64,000 nucleotides of DNA, from assembly GCA_030765055.1 (NCBI GenBank), contig CM060955.1:152969469-153033468 (forward strand), written 5' to 3'. Of this stretch, positions 52,701-64,000 are shown piece by piece (positions within the stretch are counted from its first letter, which is position 1; every line of letters starts with the position of its first letter). The DNA is from Mantis religiosa. Its lineage: Eukaryota > Arthropoda > Insecta > Mantodea > Mantidae. A model generated the notes under the pieces. It had not been told where the DNA came from, did not search any database, and saw only the letters and a program-made list of their open reading frames with translations. Position numbers and translations under genes: made by a program.

Positions 52701-55700
52701 AGTTTGGATCTCCGTGCAGAATTCCTTTTAGTATAGTCCAGCCCCCGGGTTCAGTCCCCGGTAACCGTTCATCCAAGAGCTTTTTGTCGTGTTGCAGCAG
52801 TTGTAGGTGAGTAAAGAGGAATTTCCTGCCCATCATTGTGTACACCCTTGATTTCTTTCACTGTCATGTGCAAGCAACGAAACTTTCAATTCGATGGAAG
52901 ATAAATGGCATCAAATTAACTGCAATACTGCAGGCTTGCTTACAATACGGAAGTGGTTTCTAACCCGTTAAAATACCACATAAAATCGTCGATATGCCAA
53001 ACTGTGTGTGGGTTGATATTCTGAAGAACTTATAAAAAGATATAGCAACATCTACAGGTTTCGCTAATGACACGTTTAATTAGGTATTTATTAAAATTAA
53101 ACATAAATAATTTATAAACAAAGTGTCAGTTCTATAAAAAGAAAAACCAATTTCTTAATTTCTCAGGCACCAAAATTATTTGTTGGCCAAAGGGAAATAC
53201 ATTATAACAGGGTTACGTAGCCTATATTCGTCTCGCAGCAAGTGACCTGCGTGGACAAACTGATATCAAGGGCAGCGTTTGTAAAAGTGAAATAAAATGC
53301 TCTAAAGAAGGAATAAAACGAATTTTAATTAAACTGAATTATAATCTCAAAACCCTTACCGAGATATCGCAGATAATATGGGGATTACTAAAGGCAAGAG
53401 ATTTTGTTTCTAACGATTTCTTTCGCGACTCGCGAATTTTCCTTCTTTCGAGAGTAAAATTCTTTAGCTCTAAATGAGAAAATTTCTATTATTTTTAGTC
53501 TGCATAAAAAGTTACATTTACTTCAAATTGCATAAATATAACTTTAATTTAACATTCATATTTTCATAGTATGAACCTAAGGAGACTGAAAAAATGTTTA
53601 CAAATTTAACGAAAGTAAGATAAAATTTAACTGTTAACAAAGCCAATACAATGACATCATGCACACTGAAATAACAGCTGAGCGGTGCAACAATAAACTC
53701 ACACCACAGCACGCGACTGTTCCGTGATACTGAGAACTGTTTGTCGTATGCTAACTGCAAATGTTATTTATTGGATCCTACACCGTACACACCAAAACCT
53801 CCTATTATGCTGACTAAAGGTACTGAGAAGGTACTGAACTTCTAGGATGCTACTTTCAGACATTACATTAACATGAAAATATTGTCCCTCAGGGCTTAAG
53901 TCTGTGTTCCAAAATGCCCGAAAGTTAAAAAACGAATACAAACAATACCTCACTGAAACTTTTCCCATTGCCTGTACTGACCCGCTGGTCTATCTGGTTT
54001 AATTCAGTTGTTTACATTGTCAGCTATTTTGATGCAATTTTCGATTTATTTTCTAAAAAATAAAAGCTTTCAGTTCCTGCGCAAAATTTTTTAAATGGAG
54101 ATTCTTGCGATGCCAAGTGCTGCAATATAATAAAGCTACAACAGCAACAATATTTTTTTTCTGAAAATTGCAGATTGATAACAGGCTCAATATTAGAATT
54201 TTAATATAAACAAAAACGTTTGGTTCATCTTGCTTTTTTCCCGAATTAACTCGCTGAGAGGCAATTAGAGTGGTCACTTTGGAAACAGAGTAAGTGCAAT
54301 TTTAGATCATATCATGGATACCAACATTAGAGAAGCAGTAGAAGAGAATCTAGTGTTCTGCCGTATGATTTTGTTTAAATTGAACTCTTGTAGCAAAAGA
54401 AACTGATGACGTAATAACCATAAAATCTTTATATCATTTGTTTGAGCATTCTAGGCTAGCTACTAAATCAAATATAAGTGATTTAAATCATGTAATGGCA
54501 GCATTGAAACAACTAAATGCACTTAAAACCAGTGGTGTTACTTGTGATTCTCATATGGTTCTTTGTTACAAAGAGCTTTGTGACAATTTTGAACAGCAAA
54601 GCAATTATGGTAACGATAAAAGATTTGATGTAGCAACAGCACTCTTGGCATAAAAGACAAAAGCCGATTCTTATCGCAATTTTTGTGGAAAGTCCCATTA
54701 ATGTCTTTGTTTAGCCGATGTCAAAGACTGAGACAGAGATGTTTCTCTGCATATATCTTAAATGTGGCAGACAAAAGAACAAATATGAAAACCGAAAATA
54801 CTATGCTGCAGTTTGGCAAAGTCTGATATTTGATCTTATTTATGTTACCTACTATCTTCTGATTTCAATTAAAATATTTTAATTTGAAAAAAACGGGGGA
54901 TTTCAACAGCTGATTACTCTAGTTACCTGTTACTTTTCATTTCAGCCATGTCATTGCTCATTAACTCTCCCCGAAAATTTGCGCGAAATTAATGCGAATT
55001 TAGGTAAAATTTTCACCACAAAACACCACCAATTAAAATTATTAACGGGAATTTTATAAATAATTGTCATCACATAACCTTGCCTCTGCCTATAGCTCTG
55101 TGCCATAAAATCTGTCATGTCGCTTGAGCCAATATTGTAGTTAAATATGTAAGCATTACAAAGGAAAAATTACTTATTATAAATAGCCTAGGCTGCACAC
55201 TTACTGATGAATTCGTTAGCGAGTTAAATACCCTATCTCAGTTCAGGTACCACATTGTGATACGATATCCAATAGTTATTGGTATGGCCACGGTAAGAAT
55301 CGAACTGCTCTAATCGCTGAAGCTTGGAAATTCATTAATTAAAATCCCTCTAAGCAAATTACAAAATTCAGCTGTTAATTTTTGCTGGGAGTTTATGAAA
55401 TTAAGACCTGATTCCCAGGTAATTGCAACGTCAATCCATGAAGGGTACCGATCAAGTGGGCAGCTTGCATCATCCCAGAGATGGCTATCAGCTCTCTGCA
55501 GCTATCAGAATTTCACTGTTCTTTCACACATACAACGTATGCACTCCAAAGTGAACATCGCAGTAATGCTGATGTAACTGCCAAAAACCTAGATGTAACC
55601 ATTTTTATCTTCTGTGAAACATCCTGGTACACCAGCTTAGGGCTGATAGCTTACTTTCATATAGGAAAATAAATCCATCACAATACCAAGTATTGGAATA

Positions 55701-56155
55701 ACGATAAAATTGAATAATTATAAATGCTGAGCACTACATACTAAATTAAAATAATAGAAAGCAACAAATATTTCGAGATTGATATGTATAATGATGGAGA
55801 AACGAGAAATAAATTAAAAATAGAAACAATAAAGGTAATAACGCGAATTCCTTTGAACAGCTCCGAGTTCAGAAACACTGTAGTATAAAAGAGAACAAAG
55901 AACTATAATAGCACCAAAATTGTCTTTTACAGAAGAACCACTAGAGAAGCAATAATCGAAGGTATGTGCTACACATATGGTAAATTTAATTAAAAAAATA
56001 ACCTATATGGGTGGCTACGTAGGTGCATAAGCATACCGTAGGAAAGAGCATCAAAGAAAATTTTCTGATTGAACCCCCCCCCCCAGTAAAGAAATGAGAG
56101 GTAGTGTCCTACAACTTTTAATCATATCCGGCAAGGAATTAAATGTGTAAAACGA
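52701..56155. other. longest unassigned stretch
   Basis: About 3.5 kb without a recognised transposon. A B-box-like CCGGGTTCAGTCCCCGG at 52745-52762 may be a worn tRNA-like segment. Several short frames exist, for example 54438-54653 (71 codons, MFEHSRLATKSN), which I do not recognise and do not call. It is the best candidate for unique host DNA in the window. Confidence 0.45.
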
Positions 56156-56160
56156 TGCTA

Positions 56161-57096
56161 AAATGAGTACAGGGTACACAGAGCTTAGAGTTAACAGACG
56201 TTCATCTGTCAGGATAAGGGGAAACCTACAACGTTAAGTCATACCGGACGATGAATGAAATGATGTTCAAATGAGTACAGGATATATAGAGCTTAGAGTT
56301 ACCAAACATTCATATTTCAGGATTAGGGAAAACCTACAACGTTCAAGCCATATCGGACGATTAATGAAATGATGTTCAAATGAGTACATGGTACATAGAG
56401 CTTAGAGTTACCAGACATTTATCTTTCAGGGTATGGGAAAACCTCCAACGTGAAGTCATATCGCACGATGAATGAAATGATGTTCAAATGAATACAGAGT
56501 ATATACAGCTTAGAGTTACCAGATATTCATTTTTCAGGATAAGGGAAAACCTCCAACGTTAAGTCATATCGCACGATGAATGAAATGATGTTCAAATGAG
56601 TACAGGGTATATAGAGCTTAGAGTTACCTGACATTCATCTTTCAGGATATGGGAAAACCTCCAACGTTAAGTCATATCGCACGATGAATGAAATGAGGTT
56701 CAAATGAGTACAGGGTATATAGAGCTTAGCGTTACCAGACATTCATCTTTCAGGATATGGGAAAACCTCCAACGTTAAGTCATAACGGACGATGAATGAA
56801 ATGATGTTCAAGTGAGTCAAGGGTACATGGAGCTTAGCGTTACCAGACATTCATCTTTCAGGTTAAAGGAAAACCTCCAACGTTAAGTCATATCGGACGA
56901 TGAATGAAATGATGTTCAAATGAGTACAGGGTATATAGAGCTTAGAGTTACCAAACATTCATCTTTCAGGATAAGGGAAAACCTCCAACGTTAAGTCATA
57001 TCGGACGATGAGTGAAATGATGTTCAAATGAGTACAGGGTACATAGAGCTTAGAGTTACCAGATATTCATCTTTCAGAATAAGGGAAAATCTGCAA
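56161..57096 (+). repeat. 108-bp satellite, array 2
   Basis: About 8.7 monomers in register: AAATGAGTAC starts at 56161, 56269, 56378, 56486, 56594, 56702, 56810, 56918 and 57026, that is 108 bp with a single 109. Consensus as in array 1 and same orientation, but monomers here are more alike. The last monomer is cut by a LINE-B. Confidence 0.97.
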
Positions 57097-58262
57097 TGTG
57101 TGTGTATGCTTTTTTTGCATGAAAAGAAGTTATATCTCTATGCATATTCAGATATACTTCGCCTTTCCTTTTTTATTATTTAACCTTTTTCGTTATTTCT
57201 GTTTATTTTATTTTCTGTTTTCCTTAGTTTCATACATATTCACTATACACAAACACCCATGCCCAGGTCGGGATGATAATGATAGTGATGATGAATCATG
57301 ATGATGATCATGATTGTGCTTTAGGGTGCTAAACAGCGCGGTCATTATCGCCCTGAATGTGAGAAAGTCGTGCTAAAACAGATAAAACGAGAGCTAAACT
57401 ACGGTCGTCGTAAAAGAAACCCACCCTGTTACGTAAAGGTCTAAAGCAAAGCCTAAAACCAAAAACAAGTCAGGGATAAAAAGCGTAAAAACTAGATTCT
57501 AAAACTGAGGTTTAAAAACAACTTAAAAGGTTTGGCCGCTACTTGTTGGTCGTCCGCCAGTATCTCGGCCAAGCTGGCCGGCATCTGGAGGGACCGGTGA
57601 AGACGAGCCAGGTAAAAAGTCTAAAAGATCATGCTGAACCATGAGGGCAGCTCCGCAAAGCGGGCAAACCGGAGCAGCGTCATTTTTAAAAAGGGTACTA
57701 TGTGTAAAAAATTAGTGGCCAAGGCGCAATCTAGCTAATTGAACTGCTTTGTGATGGGACGGACGGCAGGAGGTTACCCACGGAACTGGATGGTCCTTCA
57801 CCCGTTGGAGCCTATGAGTGGACCAGTCTGCACGCCAGGAGGACATCACAGCTCTCCGCAGTTCAAGGCTAAGATCCGCAGAAAAAACTAATGGTAGCCT
57901 AACCTGGGGACGAATAGTTGCACACTTAGCCGCCGAATCCGCCCGTTCATTCCCTGATAAGCCAGCGTGTCCAGGAACCCATGCAAAAAACACGTTAGCA
58001 CCACGAGTATGTAAAACGTAGAGGGCGTCCTGGATATGCCGTACAAGGGGATGGTAATTGTACAGCTCACGAAGGCTCTGAAGGGCTCTCAGGGAATCAC
58101 TTAGAATAAGGCTGTCACCCAAGCTTCTCCAGCGAACATGCAAAATGTCTCGGTACATTGCCTGGAGCTCCTCAGTGTAGATGGAAGTGCTGCCATGGAG
58201 ACCCAGGGCGGAACTCGAACCTCTACGCGGTGGAACGCTAGAGACATACGCTCTAGCGACCA
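57097..58262 (-). pseudogene. LINE-B copy splitting satellite array 2
   Basis: The RNase H part (58200-57712) shows SIYTEELQAM (Ala-Glu worn to Glu-Glu), LSDSLRALQSL, WVPGHAGLSGNERAD and then CPLC in the knuckle region (about 57672) with the His/Cys half damaged. The 3' end has a GGTCATTATCGCCC variant of the family motif and GAT-type repeats near 57270-57320. An extra low-complexity stretch (57097-57265) lies beyond the tail. Confidence 0.8.
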
Positions 58263-58345
58263 TGTGTTGTCATTTTGGATGATAATGAAATTATGTTGAA
58301 ATGAGTACAGGGTACATAGAGCTTAGTGTATACCAGACTAGAGCT
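58263..58345 (+). repeat. satellite remnant beyond the LINE-B
   Basis: GTTGTCATTTTGGATGATAA then TGAGTACAGGGTACATAGAG and GCTTAGTGTATACCAGAC: the other half of the monomer cut at 57096 and the start of the next. It shows that the LINE-B inserted inside the array. Confidence 0.85.
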
Positions 58346-59745
58346 GAATATATAAATGTTTGAATAAATTTGTGTTTAACAATGTCTTTTTGTGTTTAAT
58401 AAGCCGTTAAAGCTTTAAAAAACCAGTATGAACCGCATAAATTTGATCCTTTTTTGAGTTAAATATTTTCGAGAATTTCCTTGTAATTTGTGAAGATTTC
58501 CAATTCTTAAATTTGTCTCAGATGAGAAATTCTTATGGTTTCTCTTATCTCTTGGCCATCCAAAGAGAACGGAATTTTAAATGCATCAGATAGAGCACCA
58601 AGAAAATGGGACTAATAAAATATCTTTTTTCTATTATCCTGAAGTAGGTAGAGGAGTAAGTTTGTGTAAGAATAGCTTGTACTACAGTAGAGAAGGATGT
58701 GTACTCATACGTGATTGTCATCAATTTTTCAAAATGAGACGTTATGGACGAGACATGCGTACCAAATATCAAAATGCTGTGTCGTTCTTTGAAATCGAAA
58801 CAGGTGGTCATACGTCATCCAAACCGAGAGTTTAATAAAGTAAAGGTTTCGTGGTATCGAGTAAAGAGAAGCGCAACTGTAATTTGTGAATGCCACACTA
58901 GACAGCATTTCCATTCACAGACCACGGCAACCCGAACAATATCCCACTTCCCGTCAACAAACCTCCGGAAACAATACAAAGCGTCCACAAACTGGTGGTT
59001 AACCTCAAACCTGCTAGATAATACACCTTCTGTATTCTATATTAATAACCTGGTGGCCAAATTACGTTTGTACTGACCGGATTCCCATGGGCCGCTTCAC
59101 GAATACTAAACGTATTAACCTTTCATTTAACCTAATGTATTCAAATAAGGTAATTTTAGTAAAATTTGCGTGTGAGAGACGTAACTAGAGGCATGCAATT
59201 CCCTCTCCTGAATTATCAAATGACGTGGTATGATAGGAATCACGTTGACAGTGAATACAGAAATAATTCTTATACAATAATGCCTGGTTTCACCAACAGT
59301 TGTTAAAATCGATGTTAACAAATGTAACATGACAATTGTCACAGCGCTAACAAAGCTGTTAAATTTCCTGCATTTCACCAATCTGTTTTCTGAAAATGCT
59401 AAGAAACACGTGTTAACGCCAAGAGACTAAGTATTGCAGCCATAAAAGGCTATGCATGAGTCGTTATTATTTTCTGAACGTACTGCGATGCGCTTTTGCT
59501 ATCATTTTCTTCTGCACCGCAGTTTGCACAAAGCTGAAAAGTTGGTGGATAAAGAAAATCGTAATCAAAATCCGTGAAAAATTTTTCATCGATGGAGAAA
59601 GAACTGATAGTTGAATTAGTGACGAAGTATAAGGTTATCGTGGAAAATAGGACGGCTGCGGTGAATGTAAAAGAGAAAATGGTCACGTGGGAAAATATTG
59701 TTAATTCAAATGCATGTGTCATTACTAGAAACATGAAACAGATTA
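58346..59745. other. unassigned stretch
   Basis: No supported gene. Frames near 58581-59076 overlap on both strands without a recognised domain. 59280-59410 has several GTTAAC/GTTAAA words but no clear unit. Confidence 0.45.
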
Positions 59746-59748
59746 TGT

Positions 59749-60450
59749 AAATTTAAAACGAGGAACGAAGAAGGACAAGTGCCGAGTGACTTGAACGTTT
59801 CAAGACGGAAGGTAGACAGTGTATTATCAACATAATTCAGTTAATTATAAAATCGCAAAGTTATTAATACTTGAAGTAAAGGCGAGATAGTCATATTCCT
59901 TTTGATATATGCTCTAACTCAGTATTACGTAAATGTAAAACGAGGTGCGAAGAAGGACAACTGACGAGTGACTTGAACCTTTCAAGACGGGAGGTGGACA
60001 GTGTATTATCCACATAATTCAGTGAGTTATAAAATCGCTAAGTTATTAATACTTGAAGCAAAGGCGAGATCGGCATATTCCTTTCGATATATGCTCTAAC
60101 TCAGTATTACGTAAATGTAAAACAAGGTGCGAAGGACAACTGACGAGTGACTTGAACGTTTCAAGACGGGAGGTGGACAGTGTATTATCCACATAATTCA
60201 GTGAATTATAAAATCGCAAAGTAATTAATACTTGAAGCAAAGGCGAGATCGGCATATTCCTTTCGATGTATGTTCTAACTCAGTATTACGCAAATGTAAA
60301 ACGAGGTGCGAAGAAGGACAAGTGACGAGTGACTTGAACGTTTCAAGACGGGAGGTGGACAGTGTATTATCCACATAATTCAGGAATTTTAAAATCGCAA
60401 AATTATTAATACTTGAAGAAAAGACGAGATTGGCATGTTCCTTTCGATGC
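59749..60450 (+). repeat. tandem repeat, about 181-bp unit, 3.9 copies
   Basis: Units begin AAATGTAAAACGAGGTGCGAAG at 59749 (diverged), 59931, 60112 and 60292 (motif 5' half AAATGTAAAACGAGG). Each contains GACTTGAACGTTTCAAGACG, GTGTATTATCCACATAATTC and TATTCCTTTCGATATATG. The first unit is the most diverged. The array stops near 60450 within a unit. It is unrelated to the 108-bp satellite. Confidence 0.93.
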
Positions 60451-61380
60451 TGAACACGCTGAAGCAACCCCACACAAGGTCAGATCCTCCACCATGTTTT
60501 ACTGAGGGAATTAGATCTTTATGGCTCCAGTTCTATATTAGTTTTTCTCCAAATTTTGCGGTTGCAGTCCAAACTCATCGGGTTGTGCCATGCAGAAATA
60601 ATTATTACCGAAGTACAATTTGCTGGTTTCCTCTTAATTTTGACGTTCAGAAGTACAATAGTCTTAAGTAGACTTCATAACTTATATAAGCTAAGTTGAT
60701 TTAACATTTTAACCAATTTAAAATATTTATCCACATTTTCAATGAATATTGTGCGTAAACTATCATTCCGATTCAGTTTTTCAACCAACATTCATCACTT
60801 TAATTACTGCTATACGTCAACCTGTTCTCCTAGGAGAGGATATATGTATGGCATCATTGTGTAGAGAGAGTAATATTCATTAATGCAAGTTAAAAAAAGC
60901 AAACAATGAAACAAATGTATAAATTTCAGTATTACATTTATACATAAACCTAAACACAAATAATATTTAAGTCCAATACTATTCATTTGAGTACAAAGAG
61001 GACCATTTATTTAATGAATACACTAACCAAATTAAAACATCTGGAAAGTTAATAAAGTACTTCGGCATCTCTCTTTGTCTTACTATGAGCATCACAGGGG
61101 CCGTAATGAATGCCAGAAAATATTTAAAACAATAAAAAGGGTAGTTCGTAAATGATACACTTTCCTTTGTATATCCCAGCTGCTGGTCGAAATGAATTTC
61201 TCCTTTGACGACTGGGTAATATTAGCTGCGTAAAAACATTAGAATGTAGATTTCTGTTCTTCTGAGCTTTAACAATGTGTTAAATAGGTTAAAATTAAAT
61301 TGTTGTGCATGTACTGTTTGGATGTAAGGAAATCAGTTGTCCGCCAGTACTTCGTAATTAAGAGCTTTTTTTAAGTTGAC
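60451..61380. other. unassigned stretch
   Basis: AT-rich, without a supported gene or repeat. Confidence 0.45.
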
Positions 61381-61383
61381 GTC

Positions 61384-61500
61384 CTAAAATATTAAGTCAT
61401 GTCAGACGATGAATAAAATGGGTCAAATGAGCTCAAATGTGCCAAGGATCTATAGAGCTCAGAGTTACCCGACATGGGTCTTTCAGGATAATGGAAAATC
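61384..61500 (+). repeat. isolated diverged monomer of the 108-bp satellite
   Basis: TTAAGTCATGTCAGACGATG, TAGAGCTCAGAGTTACC and CTTTCAGGATAATGG follow the satellite order with many changes. A lone monomer 3 kb from the array. Confidence 0.8.
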
Positions 61501-61509
61501 CCGGGAAAC

Positions 61510-61705
61510 AATTATTCAGGTAAGAGCGACTGGAGGGAAACCAAGAGATCGTGGTGCAAATCCCGGCCATGGCATTGAATATTTTAGTTTGACTCTATTC
61601 AAAACCTTAGCCTATACACGGCTAGAGTGAAGAAATGATTTATTTCCATCGACTAACTTAACTAATAAGAGTTTGACGATGAAGCCTGGCACTCAAGTAC
61701 AGTAC
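61510..61705 (+). mobile_element. SINE-C copy (head truncated)
   Basis: Starts inside the tRNA-like core (GGTAAGAGCGACTGGAGG), with a B-box region worn to GGTGCAAATCC, then the AGTTTGACTCTATTC block, TATACACGGCTAGAGTG and GAAGCCTGGCACTCAAGTAC at the end. Confidence 0.75.
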
Positions 61706-61714
61706 GCGCAAGAT

Positions 61715-61964
61715 AAGTTGAATGCTGGATTTACAGTGTAGTGCGGGCAGAGGGGCAGAAAAGAAGGCGTTTGCAGTGTGGTCAACATTGAAAAACACAG
61801 TTTAGCAAATAGCGTGAAACATAAGCGAAGATATCACAAATAATGTTGCATCCTCTGAAAACATTCCTTAGTTTTGCCCACGCCAGCTTAATTGCATTCA
61901 GATCACAGTTATACGGAGGTAGACGAATAATAATGTGTCCCCTTTCGAGAGCCATTACATGCAC
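61715..61964 (-). pseudogene. DDE_3-type transposase, C-terminal scrap
   Basis: A 60-residue minus frame: RGHIIIRLPPYNCDLNAIKLAWAKLRN. The family normally reads RLPPYH..LNPIE.W, with Glu as the third catalytic residue; here that Glu is Lys (NAIKLAW). No other part of the transposase is adjacent. Confidence 0.7.
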
Positions 61965-62480
61965 AAATGTTCATACAAATGTAAATAATTTTCAAGTAAA
62001 TGCTGAGGTACATTACCACCACACTCGTAATAAGGATAAACTGACAATTCGAGCGCACCAAACGAGCCTTTATGAAGGAAGCTTTAACTACAAAGTGATA
62101 ATGTTACATAATGAACTTCCAAATTCATTTCAACAAGCTACATCATTAAAACACTTTAAGAATAAGGTTAAGAAATGTTTGCATGCACACTGTTTTTATA
62201 CGGTTAATGAATTTTTAGAACTATGACCATGTAAATGAGCACTGGGAGCACAGTACATTCACAAACATGTGATATTTATATTATGACATTTCTTGTAGTA
62301 AATTATTCTATGCAAATACCACATGAAACCATAGAAAAGCTACTTACTGTGTATATTGTATGTAATCAATTTGACTTTATGTATATACTCTATTTATACA
62401 TTTTGACGTGTCTCATAACATGTATATGTTGCCAAGGACGAACTAAAATTCTAATTCTAACATACGATTGTTGTAAACTG
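61962..62480 (+). pseudogene. LINE C-terminal fragment (CR1/Jockey-like tail)
   Basis: The frame to 62226 gives VHYHHTRNKDKL, RTSLYEG-type (QTSLYEGSFNYKVI), LHNELPNSFQ and FKNKVKKCLHAHCFYTVNEF, the conserved C-terminal module (HTRNK..L..G..LYN.LP..FK..L...FY) of many non-LTR ORF2 proteins. The AT-rich remainder to 62480 is probably 3' UTR. It belongs to neither LINE-A nor LINE-B. Confidence 0.7.
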
Positions 62481-62664
62481 GTTAGATAATTAACCTCGAA
62501 ATTGATGAAAACGAAATATGGCTGACATGATAAAGCTTAGCGTATTAGTCACTAGATGTCACCGTACTGCGCATTTCAAATTTCAAAGTTGTCATCTATG
62601 TTTACGGAGTTAAACGCAACTTACCGAATGAGGACTTGGAACCCGATCGCTCTTCTTATCGCGC

Positions 62665-62880
62665 GGATATGGTACTAACAAAAGTAAGTCGCCACGAACG
62701 TTGTATCTCGAATACGAGAGTCCCTAGTGATTTATCGTGCAAATATATGAGTCATTTAGAGAATTTAATATCAGGACGGTACGTTTGACATGGTAGCTCA
62801 ATAGGCAAGAGCGACTGGACTGAAACCAGGAGATCCGTGGTTCAAATCCCGGCAATAGCATTAATTTTTTCAATTTGACT
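62665..62880 (+). mobile_element. SINE-C copy with upstream block
   Basis: AAAGTAAGTCGCCACGAACG, then GAGTCATTTAGAGAATTTAA, then a tRNA-like core at 62790-62862 (A box TAGCTCAATAG, B box GGTTCAAATCC) and TTTTCAATTTGACTATT. Same arrangement as the copies at 35010 and 17345. Confidence 0.78.
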
Positions 62881-63012
62881 ATTTATTTATTCAGGTAATT
62901 CACCCTGACCGTGGTTCGAACTCGGGACTTCTAGAACGTGAGCAGACACACAACCACGTACGAGGGCTTCTACTTAAGAGATTTAGACTTTTCGATGCAA
63001 TGGCTTCTGTTA

Positions 63013-64000
63013 CGAGGTCTGATCAATAAAGGCTGAGACTGTTTTTTTTTTCCTGTAGCTTCCGTGGTAGTTTCGTATCTCTAACATAAATATTTGGAAA
63101 GAGCGAGATTTTATGTGTAATGTCGGTATGCGGCAGCACTCTCGCATGAGTAGGTTGGTAGTAATGCTCTATTTTGTAGATCCTGACGTGCATTTCGCAT
63201 ACAAGACAGTGGAGGTGACGTGAGAGGAGCAGTACAGCGCAATCAAATTCTGTATTCGTTTAAGTCATACAGCCACAGGAACTTATGAAAAGCTGAAGCA
63301 CGCGTACAGTGAAGATGCACAATTGTTTAGGTGATTCAAGGACGTCAAAGAAGGCCGACTTGTCAGTGTTAAGCAAGGTGGGCCTGCTGTTTCGGCTTCT
63401 TCTGTGACTGAAGTCAACATCAATACAGCTACTGTGATTGTCCGAGAGGATCGGCGTATAACATTACGTAACCTCAGCGAAGTGTTGAGAATGTTGTATG
63501 CCAGTGAAATTACAATTATGCATGACCATCTCCATATGACTGAGTTTGTGCTCTTTGGATGCAACGTCTGTTGACTCCCGAACAAAAGGCTGTGCGAATT
63601 TGAGACAAGCCGTGAGGTCCTGCGTCTCTTTGCTGATGGAAGGGATGCATTTTTTAAATCGATTATCACCGGTAATAAGTCATGGCTGCATCATTATGAT
63701 CCATAAGGAAAACAAGCCAGCGGAGTGTGGAAATCGCCAGGTACTCTAACACCAAAAAACGGCAAAAGTAGTTCCATCTGCAGGGAAAATGATGGTGATT
63801 ATATATTTTGACTGTATTGGAATGATTTACCAGCATGCAGTTACCCTCATACTACTGTTACAGCAGCATACTACGCGTCAGTATTGGCTACACTGAGGAA
63901 ACACATTACAAAGAAACGACCAGAACTTTTAAGGACTGGGTGGCGACTTCATCATGACAATACACGGTTTCACGTCGCAAATCAAGTCATGCAGTTTCTG
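63013..64000 (+). pseudogene. mariner H, running off the window edge
   Basis: Left end CGAGGTCTGATCAATAAAGG after TA at 63011-63012. A broken reading gives SAIKFCIRLSHTATGTYEKL, RRITLRNLSEVLRM, SIITGNKSWLHHYDP (first Asp to Asn) and, near 63940-63960, WRLHHDNTRFH (second Asp). Stops and frame changes occur throughout. The third catalytic region and right end lie beyond 64000. Confidence 0.82.

Noticed and set aside
54438..54653. 71-codon ORF as a host exon
   Set aside because: No motif, no flanking splice signals that I could support and length within chance for this composition.
57098..57301. 67-codon ORF rich in Phe, Leu and Tyr
   Set aside because: Lies in a T-rich low-complexity segment next to LINE-B tail repeats; composition alone explains the membrane-like look.
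58581..59076. Host gene fragment
   Set aside because: Overlapping frames on both strands, no splice structure and no recognisable domain; left unassigned.

Overview
This window reads as repeat-rich nuclear DNA from an arthropod, most probably an insect with a large genome. The evidence is the mix of elements: many unrelated mariner copies, RNase H-bearing and RTE-type LINEs, Mutator-like elements, a Penelope-like element, solo LTRs, four kinds of tRNA-derived SINE and two satellites, all in AT-rich DNA. I cannot name the species. I found no convincing host protein-coding gene and no genuine tRNA or rRNA gene. The one recognisable transposon gene that is still intact is a mariner transposase at 51401-52474 (minus).

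Layout. 1-6 kb: a DDE_3-type transposase relic, a mariner remnant, then LINE-A interrupted by an opposite-strand LINE-B, itself hit by a SINE. 6-10 kb: mostly unassigned AT-rich DNA with a 16-bp minisatellite. 10-12.5 kb: SINE-A, mariner B1 and a palindromic mariner scrap. 12.7-16.4 kb: an RTE-like LINE with a SINE-B in it, a second DDE_3 relic, SINE-C copies and a LINE-A tail. 16.4-18.1 kb: a SINE-C pair split by an LTR that carries a minisatellite and a long CT repeat, followed by a second solo LTR. 19-24.8 kb: a deeply nested block (Mutator relic, inverted SINE-C cluster, GC-rich family B with a DDE_3 relic inside, then a Mutator deletion derivative holding mariner B2, which holds a SINE-C). 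24.8-26.7 kb: mariner A2 holding a LINE-B. 27.4-28.5 kb: first array of a 108-bp satellite. 29.5-32.4 kb: mariner C holding a LINE-B and a family B copy. 32.8-34.6 kb: Mutator relic holding a SINE-B and an LTR piece. 35-45 kb: palindromic mariner, LINE fragments, an unidentified reading frame inside LINE-A, and mariner E between duplicated flanks. 46.3-49.6 kb: mariner A3, two family B copies in tandem and a DDE_3 scrap. 50-52.7 kb: a Penelope-like inverted pair with the intact mariner D. 53-56 kb: the longest stretch I could not assign. 56-64 kb: second satellite array split by a LINE-B, a 181-bp tandem repeat, a LINE C-terminus, SINE-C copies and a mariner running off the end.

These parts do not form a pathway. 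They record serial insertion, and several layers can be ordered because target duplications and broken reading frames close up once the inner element is removed. SINEs would depend on a LINE reverse transcriptase for mobility, and broken DNA transposons on a transposase supplied in trans. The most interesting items are the intact mariner, the SINE whose tRNA-like core is bracketed by an inverted repeat, the unclassified GC-rich family B with a shared reading frame, the unidentified frame inside LINE-A, and repeated palindromic rearrangements of mariner DNA. Family names such as LINE-A, SINE-C, family B and mariner A-D are labels used only in this annotation.
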